From positions 1,102,626 to 1,166,625 of the forward strand of contig NW_021167090.1 of the NCBI RefSeq assembly GCF_003711515.1: a stretch of 64,000 nucleotides of DNA. Direction: 5' to 3'. Source of the DNA: Sodiomyces alkalinus F11 (taxonomy: Eukaryota > Ascomycota > Sordariomycetes > Glomerellales > Plectosphaerellaceae). Position 1 is the first letter of the stretch, and each line of letters opens with the position of its first letter. Below, in pieces: positions 55,651 through 64,000 of this stretch. The notes below the pieces were generated by a model. The model was not told where the DNA came from and searched no databases. It saw only the letters and a list, made by a program, of their open reading frames with translations. The position numbers were made by a program, and so were the translations under genes.

Positions 55651-56701
55651 CCAGATATTCCTTAATATTACCTAGTTTTAACTAATTCACACTATTAATT
55701 AGTATACCCTCGGTTCTAGTTCTAGTCGTATACCTTAAAAAGATTTATTAAGTGGATAGTAATAAAAAACTTGAAAAAAATCGGTGGTAATAAGATACCG
55801 CTTAGGTAATATAATACGATAGCGCGGAGTAGTCTTAAGTGCTTTATCTTTTTTTCTATTTACTATTTTCTATATATTAGTTTAGTAGCTTTTATTAGCG
55901 GCAACAGCGATATCCATAAAGTAAGATTAGTACCTTTATATAGCTTAAGGAGTATATATAATCTAGGGGGAATATACTTACCGGATATGTCTTAGGGGGC
56001 TGAAACCTATCGCTACTGGATACTAATTCTGGCCTCTCGGGCAGCGACACACGAACTCAGGTTAGAGTAGTGGGGGACAGTGCATCGCGAAGTTCACGCG
56101 GCAGTAGCACGGACCGGAGGACCGGTGTGGCGATGACGTGGCTCACGCTATAACTAACGGTGTGGCTTTTGCGACACGGGCTAACCAAAATAGGTCCTTA
56201 CCTTAGGTACCTGCGTACCATGCTTCATAAGGTACCTACCTAGGTAGGTAAGGTAAGGTATATCGAAGGTCGAACAGTGATGTGTGGGAAAAGTGTAGAT
56301 GTGTTGGCAGGCACCGCCCAACAAGGTATGGTAGGTAATTACCTTACCTTAAGGTACCTAAGGTACCTAGTAGGATACAAAGGTACCAAGCAGCATACTG
56401 TAAGGTGGGTAGCTCGGAAGGTGCTAGCGGTGGTCAACGTCATCCTGCTCAGTTACCTCAGGTAACTGAATAAGCCAGCTCCCTTACCTTAATCGGCCAC
56501 TCGCGTCTCCAAACCTTACTTGGAGCCTTATAGAGCCCTGGGGGCCGAGTTGGTTCCCTGAGCCATCGTCTTCCAAAAACGTTTCTCTGACCTACCTGTA
56601 CTCTGCAACTACCTTCCTCAGAAGAATCTCTTCAGCATCTCTTACAACTACAAACACTGCACTTCACCTGCAACCTAGCTGTCCGCTCTTGGCTCTTCGA
56701 C
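55651..56701. other. AT-rich decayed DNA and the SRD5A promoter
   Basis: 55.65-56.0 kb is strongly AT-rich with TpA-rich words, fitting the RIP-decayed 5' part of the DUF3435 relic. 56.19-56.48 kb is packed with TACC/GGTA palindromic repeats. A 10-base perfect inverted repeat with a one-base centre lies at 56449-56469. Confidence 0.55.
56190..56490. repeat. TACC/GGTA palindrome cluster
   Basis: Dense copies of CCTTACC, GGTAAGG, AGGTACCT and CCTAGGTAGG in both orientations, within 500 bases upstream of the reductase gene. Confidence 0.8.
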
Positions 56702-57780
56702 ATGGCGCTTATCCAGGACTGGGTCCCCCCGACCCGGGGAAACTGGGAGTTGATTCTCTACTACTGGCAGATCGGTTACCCAGCTGTACGTTTTAGTTAT
56801 AGAGTCCCGGATTCCTCTGTCTACCTAAGTACTGACGAACTTGGGCGCAATCCAACCAGCTTTCTTTGGCGCAGCTTGCCACTTCGTGGTACGGCATGGG
56901 CAAAACCTCGGTCGAGAGTCGCCTCAATATCCCCGGACGCGTGGCCTGGTTCTTCATGGAATGTCCTGGCTTTACCCTGCTCCTCTACATCATGAACACA
57001 CTACCGAAGCAGGTTGGCATAACGCACTTGCCGTGGCAGAACAAGATTCTTGCTGGCCTTTTTGTACGTGTGTCGAGCGAGCCATATTGATTTGCGCAAC
57101 TTCACAACCTGCCATCCCTCCTACCTTTGATCTCCTGTGGGCAGGCCCAGCGAGCTGACTTATTACCTTCACCACTCCCCAAGGTCATTCACTACCTCTA
57201 CCGCGCTGTCCTCTTCCCGTTCATCCAACCGTCCATGTCACCCATCCACGCCGCAGTCTTCCTCCTCGCCGCAACCTTCCAGGTCGTCAACGCTACCTGC
57301 ATCGGCGCATACCTTGCCGCCTATGGTCCCGTCACCGATGCCGAGTGGTCCGCCGCGCGCGCGCCGTTTTCGACCGCACAGTTCATCGTTGGCGTCGCCA
57401 TCTTCGCCGCCGGTCTCGTGGGGAACTACCTGCACGACGAGGAGCTTCGGGAGATCCGCCGCACCGAGCAGCGCCGGCAAGAGAAGGTGGTTCGAGGACA
57501 GCAGCAGAAGGGAAAGACAAGAGTCAGCGTGGACAAACACTACAGCGTTCCCGAGGCCATGCTCTTCCGCTACGTCCTCTACCCTCATTACTTCTGCGAG
57601 TGGGTCGAGTGGTTCGGTTTCTGGGTCGCCTCAGGTTGGAGCGTCCCGGCCAGGGCGTTCCTCGTCAACGAGATTACGGCTATGCTGCCGAGGACGATCA
57701 GGGGAAGACAGTGGTATATCAACCGCTTTGGCGAGGAGAAGATTCGGAAGAAGTGGACCGTTGTCCCGGGGGTGTACTGA
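56702..57780 (+). CDS. 3-oxo-5-alpha-steroid 4-dehydrogenase (SRD5A) family protein
   Basis: An ER membrane NADPH-dependent reductase of the steroid 5-alpha-reductase family; in fungi the substrate is uncertain and may be a sterol or polyprenol. Three exons, all phase 0 (56702-56785, 56860-57063, 57184-57780), give about 294 residues. Motifs are SRLNIPGRVAWFFMECPGF, NKILAGLFVIHYLYRAVLFP across the second splice, GNYLHDEELREIR, and the C-terminal signature HYFCEWVEWFGFW with GRQWYINRFGEEK ending in PGVY. The second exon has two in-frame acceptors 15 bases apart (CAACCAG and GGCGCAG), so two isoforms differing by five residues are possible. Multiple hydrophobic spans fit the family. Confidence 0.88.
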
Positions 57781-58331
57781 AGCGTGAGGGCACCGAGAAC
57801 CGGTTAGGGCGGACGAAGCCCGAATACCAGCCTTTCCGAAGTTCCGAGTCCCATCCAGAGCACGGCTTGGGGCATGAGCTTCCCACAATCTGGTGATCTG
57901 TGAAACCAAAGGCAAACCGAGTTGGTCCCACAGAGTCGATCCGGACGAACCGCGAATCTCGTGTACCACTGGTGGGTGCATCATCGGCGCATTGATGACG
58001 ACGGTTCGCCAAGCCCTTCGATGTGCTTCCCATACTCGTTGACATGGACAGGAGCTAATGCGAGCTGCGAGCCGTAGATACCCCAACAGGACCCGACCGA
58101 CCGATGGTCCATGACCTTGACTGCTTTTCAATAAAAGTATGGAATAAAGATTCTTATTATTCTTCCTTCCTAAATAATTGTCAAGCTTTGCCTCATCGTT
58201 CGATCGGGAACTTGACGACCTGCCAAAACCAAAACCAAAACCCAAAACGCCCCGAGGTATCACCCGTACCACCCGATAAATGCCATGTCTTACCCAAGAA
58301 ACACCTTTCAATGCAGCGCTCGCGTTTCGCT
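57781..58331. other. Convergent 3' region of the SRD5A-type and GUT2 genes
   Basis: About 550 bases tail to tail. No gene was recognised. Confidence 0.5.
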
Positions 58332-60585
58332 TCAAACCCCCGAGGTCGACGACTTGGTCGACAAGTCCGTCGCATCTCTCGCTAACACGCCCCCAACTCC
58401 CAGGCCACCCAGGCCACCCAGGCCGCCCAGGTCTGGCAAGCCACCACCGCTGGGTCTCAAGCGCTCATGACCAGATGCCGGAGACGCGGCGGCCGGGAGC
58501 TGGGAATTCACGACCTCCTCGCGGGTGACACCCAGCTTGTCCGGGGAGAGACCCATCGATTTGAGAAAATGCACCGACTCGGTCCACTCCCTTTGCTTCC
58601 TCGTCTCCGACCACTGGAGCTCCTCAGCCATCACGTCGATCACCCTGGGCAGGGCCCGGAGAGCGGCGTTGACGTCGATGAAAGCGAGTCGGGTACGTCG
58701 GGCCATGATATCCGTGGCCGTCTGGGCGAACTCGCGGTGAATACCGTGTCGGATCTCCCCGTCGATAAAAGGCAGGCCCGGAACGATGCGCGACGCGGGA
58801 CGAGCGGCCGTCTCAGTCTCCGACGCTCCAAATTCGGCTGCAGCCACTTCCCAGGCCCTGTCGCCGTAGTTGGACGCGAGATGCTGGGCGACGTCGGGGT
58901 CTAGGTCATATCTCTCCATCAAGGCGACGTGGAGCTGGCGGGAGAAGCCGTGGGCGCCGACGAGCGGAACATGTCTGGTGACGCACTTGCCGTTGGCGAT
59001 CCAGGCGTTATCATTGTTTTCGTTCGACGGTGCCCCGCTAATGTCGGGCATGGGAACGGCCTTGGGCTGGAGGTGGAACGCCTCGATGGCCTCGTCGACG
59101 GCGTCTTCTGCCATTTGCCGGTACGTGGTCCATTTGCCACCGGCGCAGGTCAACAGGCCGGAATCGGAGACTGTGATGAGGTGGTTTCGGACGAGAGATT
59201 CGGTGTTCTTTGCCTTGGGGTCCTTGACAAGGGGACGGATACCTTTGTGGAGTCGTCACGTTAGTTCAAAAAGCACGAAAAAAGGAAAGGGAAAAGAAAG
59301 CGAAAGGATGTTGGCCCCTCAATCATAGGGACCGGTCTAACTCACCAGACCAGGCTGCCAGGATATCAGATCGCGACAAGGTAGTCTCCGGGGCAAGCAG
59401 TTTCCGAACCTCTTTGAGAATGAAATCAATCTCGGTCTCGGTCGCTACCGGTTCCCGCTCCACCTCACAGGGGGCATCCGTAGTGCCGGCGAGCGTGGCA
59501 CCTTGCCAAGGGAGGACGAAGACGACGCGGCCGTCGGACGTGGCGGCGTCGAGGATGCCCATCCCCTCGGGACTCATGTGGGAGGGCAGCATGATGTGGA
59601 CGCCGGCGCTCGGTGCGACCATGGACATCCTCGAAGGGTCGTCCATCTTCTCGATGGCGTCGGCGAAGGGGCCGGTAGCGTTGATCACGCCCTTGGCCCG
59701 GACGGAGAATGAGGTCGAGGCATGGCCATCTTCTTCCCGGGAGGCCATGACATCGCGCACGCGTGCGCCGCGGATCTTTCCCGAGGCGTCCTTCTCCAGC
59801 GCCGTGACTTCGGCGTGGTTGACCACGCTTACACCGTATATGGCGGCGGTGAGCGCAAGGGAGACGTTCATCCTGGAGTCGTTGTGCTGGCCGTCATAGT
59901 ACACGAGGGCGCCTTTCAGATTCTCCTTCTTCAAGAGGGGGAACGCGTCGAGGGCTTTCCTCCTGGTCAGATAATAGGAGCTCTCCAGCCCTTGCGAGCC
60001 GGCCAGCAAGTCGTAGGCCTTCGTACCGGCCCAGAAGTACGGAGCCTGCCACCAGTGGTGCAGGGGAAGCAGGATGGGGAGCGAGGACGACAGATGGGGG
60101 GCCACCTCGAGGAAGGTCTTGCGCTCGCGGAGGGCCTCCATGACGAGTTGGAGCTGCGGATAGTCCAGGTTCATGACGGCCTTCTCGAGGTAGCGCACGC
60201 CGCCGTGGACGAGCTTGGTGCTCTTGCTGCTGGTGCCGCTGCTGAAGTCGTCGCGCTCGACGAGGGCTACTTTGAAACCCCGCGTGGCCGCGTCGAGGGC
60301 GATGCCCGTGCCGGTGGCGCCGCCGCCGATCACCAGGAGGTCGTAGGCGTCTTCGTCCGAATCGTGGCGGCGGAGCTCGGCGAGCTGATGGGCCCGGGAC
60401 TTGAGGGAAGGGAATTCGGGAGGGATGACGCGGCCGTTTGCATCGCGCTGTAGCGCCACGAGGGGAGAGTCGGGGATGGGTTTGCGGGTGAGGGTGGTGT
60501 ATAGGAGGGCACCGCCGGCAGTGGTTGTGGTGATGACGGCGAGGGTCGCGAGGGGTTTCCTTAGTCTGGCGAATGTTGACGCCAT
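58332..60585 (-). CDS. GUT2: Mitochondrial FAD-dependent glycerol-3-phosphate dehydrogenase
   Basis: An inner-membrane flavoenzyme that oxidises glycerol-3-phosphate to DHAP and passes electrons to ubiquinone, needed for growth on glycerol and for the G3P shuttle. Two exons (60585-59346, 59242-58332, phase 1) give about 716 residues. The N-terminus has a basic presequence and a hydrophobic stretch (LATLAVITTTTAGGALLY). The FAD site reads DLLVIGGGATGTGIALDAA, followed by SSGTSSKSTKLVHGGVRYLE. Further family blocks are YYDGQHNDSRMNVSLAL, INATGPFAD, GATLAGTTDAPCEVE and, after the splice, LTCAGGKWTTYRQMAEDAVD. The C-terminus has an LGG repeat and no obvious EF hand. A CCCACGTGGG palindrome lies about 310 bases upstream. 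Confidence 0.95.
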
Positions 60586-60898
60586 GGTTGGAAGTCGAAG
60601 TGATGTGATGATGATTTACCACGGAAATCAAGAGATGACTAGTTCGTCGTTGGGGGGGGGGGGGATATGAGTAACCTTTAAAAGAAGAGAAGACGCAATG
60701 GCGGGCCGTTTCTAAGATGGCGTGGGGAGTGTAGGTAGGTATCAACACCGAGCAGTTGCAACGCAAGGTAGGGGCTCCGTCATTCGTGGAATTTCAATTT
60801 CATGGGGAGCTTATACATATTCATTACAGGAAAAGGCTTGGGAAATAAGTCCGCAGCTTGGCTGTTCCCCGTTTTCCCATAGGGAGACGTCCTGGGCC

Positions 60899-60908
60899 CC
60901 CACGTGGG
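60899..60908. promoter_or_regulatory. CCCACGTGGG palindrome upstream of GUT2
   Basis: A 10-base palindrome with a CACGTG core, about 310 bases upstream of the GUT2 start. It is a candidate bHLH site; no binding evidence. Confidence 0.4.
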
Positions 60909-61596
60909 TCGGCTCGTTGGACTCTGTAGCAATCGAACTGTAGTGTAAATAAAGGGAAAAGCGAGATAGACGATAGGGAGGGTCTTTGCTATGGGGTGTC
61001 GACGACGTCTCACAATTAGAGGGTTTCGTGTTAGTTTCGGGGTTCTGGGCCGAAGCCAAGGCGCTAAAACTCGGGTTCCATCGGTGTTCCCACCCGAATA
61101 TCTGCCTTTGCTGGTTCACTACTGGCCTTGGCATTGGCCTTGGCCTTGGACCCCTTGGAAAAAGCCCGTCACACATGACCGGGATTGCGATTGCCCACTC
61201 ACGGATGGACCCAGTCGGCCAACAACGTCGTGTCTGTAGTGTAGGTACAGCAATCTGTATCAAGACGGATCAAACGGATGACTTTCCGCCCTCGCCCAGA
61301 CTCATCTTCTATGATCCATCACGTGCGTTGGCACCGTCAAGAGCATTTGATCGAATAGTCGTACGAATTCGTACGATTAACGGACCCCTCCCTCCGAGGA
61401 CCCCGAGTACCCCCTCGAGTACCCCAGCGTCGGCATAATGTCTCCCGATCTGTCTTGTCCTCCATCTCATAAACAAACACTAATATTTGTACAGCAACCG
61501 GTAGGCTATTGTCTCGTCCGAGTTTGCTTGCTCTGACCGCAGCTGTATTCTCGGGTTGAAAACATATTCTCGACCTCATTCATTATTCTACCACTC

Positions 61597-61605
61597 TATA
61601 AAAGG
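61597..61605 (+). promoter_or_regulatory. TATA box-like TATAAAAGG
   Basis: A consensus TATA element 54 bases before an ATG. It is the clearest core-promoter-like element noticed in the window. Confidence 0.4.
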
Positions 61606-61658
61606 ACCGAAACCTCTCTTGTCTCGTTCAGAGCCAAGGTCTGCAAGAACCCGACGAA

Positions 61659-61751
61659 ATGACTTCCATCAAGACGCTTTATGTCCCGACGGGTGAATCC
61701 TCCGACGGACAGCCAAATAATCTCGATGGTTTCATCCTACTAAAGATCTAA
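61659..61751 (+). CDS. Possible 30-residue peptide ORF downstream of a TATA box
   Basis: ATG to TAA with 30 residues beginning MTSIKTLYVPTGESSDGQ. The TATAAAAGG, a pyrimidine-rich stretch and a GACGAAATG start context precede it. There is no family resemblance or signal peptide. It could be a short ORF in a non-coding transcript, the first exon of an unseen gene, or chance. Confidence 0.2.
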   Translation: MTSIKTLYVPTGESSDGQPNNLDGFILLKI

Positions 61752-61983
61752 TAAACTACTTGGCACAACGCATGCATCAAATGCTACATAACAAAGACCC
61801 AAAGCAAGAGGAAGGATAACTATACGGGAATGAATACTTTTGCTAGAGGAAACATGAAACCCGCCGGAACCCCGAACAACGCCAAGCCGAGCCCTAGTCA
61901 GATCTTTTTCTTCTTTTTTCCCCACCCGTGGACTGTCCCAATCTCATCGGCGTTCAAGTTTTCAACTCGACGGCTTCTCAACA

Positions 61984-63291
61984 CTACACCTTGGAGTCTA
62001 AGGACTGCTCGTACGTATTGGACCATACACTGCGACGTGGTTGGAACAGCCGCCGGAAACCCATCCAAGGTGTGTTGATGGGGCTCTCTCCCGTGTAGAT
62101 GAACACATCGTACAGGAAGCCTCCAAAGGCACAGCCGAAAAAGGGAGCCACCATGGGAATCTGCGGTATAATGTCCAAGTTAGCACAAGTTCATGTAGCC
62201 ACTGATACGAGTCTACTGTCTGCCATCCTGTATGACCATCTACAGGACATAATAAAAAGCCGGCAAACTGAACTGGGAAGAGATAGACGGCAAGACCCAC
62301 CCAGAAGTAATAGTTACCGGCCGTCCACACTTCAGCCGGGTATCCGAGAATGTACGAGACCAGCCTGGGCCCAAAGTCACGAGCCAGGTTGATGGCATAG
62401 CCAGTCTGCCAACCCCAGCAGGCGCCGATGCCGAAGATGAGGAAGAACAGGCCGAGGGGCACGAACTGGGGCGGGCAAATGTTGTCCTTGTCCAACAGGG
62501 CAAAGATGACGAACTGGAGGATGGTGCTGGAGATGAACTCGGACCAGAACATGGACGTCCGGTCCATGAACTCGGCCGGGTAGGTGCAGAAGATGCCGGC
62601 GGTGGCGGTGGGGCCGGTCACGGTCCGGATGCCGCTGCCGCCCTCGAAGTGGTCGATGGCGGGCCGGTAGTTGCCGTAGACGACGAAAGCGGCGGCCATG
62701 GCGCCCAGGGTCTGGGCCACGGCGTAGATGGGGAACTTGCGCCAGGGGTGCTTGCGGAAGATGCAGTTGGTCAGCGTCACGGCGGGGTTGATGTGGCCGC
62801 CTGACTTGCCGGCGACGTAGACTCCGAGCATGACTCCGATGCTGTGAGGTGTGTGAAAGATTGGGTGGTTAGTCCCGGTTCAGAAAAAGAAGAAAAGAAA
62901 AAGAAGAAGAAAAAATTACTTACCCCCAGCCCCACGATATGCTTTGATAATTGCCCTTGGTCTCATTGCTGAGGACGACCTGAGCAACGACGCCATCGCC
63001 AAACAAGACGAGGATCATGGTGCCCAAGAATTCGGAGAAGGCATCACGGCAGTCCCCCCGAATGCGGGTCCATAAGAGCCTGTCCTCGGTTCCATGGTCC
63101 GCGACCTGCGCCGACGCCGACGCCGACGCCAACGCCAACGCCGAGTTGCTGGATTCGACGTCTTCCTTGTGTGTTCCTGTTCCCGTTCCGTTGGCCATTT
63201 CCTTTTTGTTCAAGGAAGTCGACGAACCCGCAGAAGTCTTGTCGACGAAAGACGCCTCGGAGTGGGGACCTTGATGAATAACGATGGACAT
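61984..63291 (-). CDS. Aquaglyceroporin (MIP family)
   Basis: A plasma-membrane channel for glycerol and water. Three exons (63291-62924, 62841-62301, 62160-61984; phases 2 and 0) give about 361 residues. The cytosolic N-terminus is disordered with an Ala/Ser repeat. The first pore motif is NPA (141-143) in GGHINPAVTL. The second is NLARD (274-278), a Leu in place of Pro; its Asp is the aquaglyceroporin hallmark. Six spans are visible, the last after the second splice in IPMVAPFFGCAFGGFLYDVF. The tail has INTPWMGF and ends DSKV. The closest types are fungal FpsX/Fps1-like glycerol channels. Its neighbour on the same strand is GUT2, the mitochondrial enzyme of glycerol use. Confidence 0.93.
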
Positions 63292-64000
63292 TTAGTTCGG
63301 ACGAATGAGGGACTGGTCTGTCCGGTAAGGATGCAGCAACCGGGCAAAGAGGATGGCAGAAAGATGGGACGGGAGGGGGATAAGGGGCGGGATATTAATG
63401 ATGATGGTCTCACTCTCCTGGGCCATGCCATCTCCACGGAGTAGATGGGGAGGGACCAGAAGGGTATGTTCCCCCCCCCCCCCTCCCCACGGGACACCGG
63501 CAACCCCAGGGTGCCGGGACAGGCAGATGAGGCCCCTGGCCCCCTGATACACAGTGGTATTTCGTGGAGTCGATATGCTAGGAACTAAAGGGGCTTAGGA
63601 GCAGGGAGGGGCGGGATTCGGGAGGAAGCAAAGTGGGCGGCTGTCTTACCCATCTCGTACTATTCTTGTTCTCGGAGGCTACGGAGCAGATTGACTGACG
63701 CGGCTAGGGCACTCCCGAGATGGTCGCGAGGACTGGTGTCTTCGTGCCGGGTCTGCAAGACCGAAGTCGGTAGGAGGATGGCGAGGGAGAAGCGAGTTAA
63801 AGAGGGGCCCAGGGAAGGAGGCGGGGACGTGGGGGGCGGCAGGTATAAGATGGTATAAATGTGAGGGAAAGACGAGAATGATATCGATGAGGGAAGAGAC
63901 TCGGATAAGGATATGGCTAGAACGTCTGCCGAGGTGTTAGTGTTACTTCGTAGTCCGTACAGGAAGAAGGGATTCGATTGTGGAATTCCTCTACCTGTGC
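63292..64000. promoter_or_regulatory. Aquaglyceroporin upstream region
   Basis: C13 at 63471-63483, a TACTTCGTA motif at 63944-63952, and purine-rich DNA on the plus strand. No coding sequence was recognised up to the window edge. Confidence 0.5.

Larger units (their letters stand above)
60586..61983. other. Intergenic 1.4 kb, GUT2 promoter and 3' flank of the aquaglyceroporin gene
   Basis: Contains G13 at 60652-60664, the CCCACGTGGG palindrome at 60899-60908, a GGCCTT-type repeat near 61130-61150, and on the plus strand a TATA box followed by a 30-codon frame. Confidence 0.5.

Noticed and set aside
46242..56701. Starship terminal inverted repeats or target-site duplications at the island edges
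   Set aside because: None was identified by eye. TACC/GGTA palindromes are present at the right edge but also elsewhere, so they are not accepted as termini.

Overview
The window looks like a chromosome arm segment from a filamentous ascomycete (Pezizomycotina, most likely a Sordariomycete). The evidence is GC-rich coding exons, many short GT-AG introns (about 46-150 bases) with CTNAC/TACTAAC-like branch points, and fungal families such as a Zn2Cys6-PAS regulator, a DSC E3 subunit, SPO22, a DUF3435/FluG relic and RIP-like C-to-T decay. No bacterial operons, CRISPR arrays, rRNA genes or convincing tRNA genes were seen. All exon joins below were worked out by eye from splice signals, reading phase and family motifs; there is no transcript evidence.

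Layout. Bases 1-36.6 kb are dense housekeeping genes: UFD2 (5' end only), a RING/TRAF-type zinc-finger protein, SPO22/ZIP4, an AcuM/Rds2-type gluconeogenesis regulator, xanthine dehydrogenase, a small Myb/SANT-like protein, kynurenine aminotransferase, DSC complex subunit 3, the MTR4 RNA helicase, a small COX subunit, a PPR protein, mitoribosomal mS23, ALG14, an Ima1 inner nuclear membrane protein and a SIW14-like phosphatase. A 3.4 kb gene-poor, AT-richer gap follows (36.6-40.0 kb). Next come an ER J-protein (HLJ1/DNAJB12 type), an Aim19-like membrane protein and a MINDY/MIY1 deubiquitinase (to 46.2 kb).

Bases 46.2-56.5 kb form an accessory island unlike its surroundings. It holds a frameshifted DUF7924-like protein with a PD-(D/E)XK-like signature, a frameshifted DEDDh-exonuclease-like relic, a Ty3/gypsy integrase-chromodomain relic, an intact gene fusing a PD-(D/E)XK-like domain to a divergent protein kinase, and a relic of a DUF3435-type (tyrosine-recombinase-associated) protein with CAG-to-TAG stops of the kind RIP makes. 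The relic lies at the right edge and points inward, as the captain of a Starship element would. This is the part of the window most likely to repay study.

Bases 56.7-64 kb return to metabolism: a steroid 5-alpha-reductase family enzyme, mitochondrial FAD-glycerol-3-phosphate dehydrogenase (GUT2) and an aquaglyceroporin. The last two are neighbours on one strand and would act in succession on glycerol. Intergenic DNA is peppered with a near-palindrome, GTACGAAGTAC, and with runs of TACC/GGTA.
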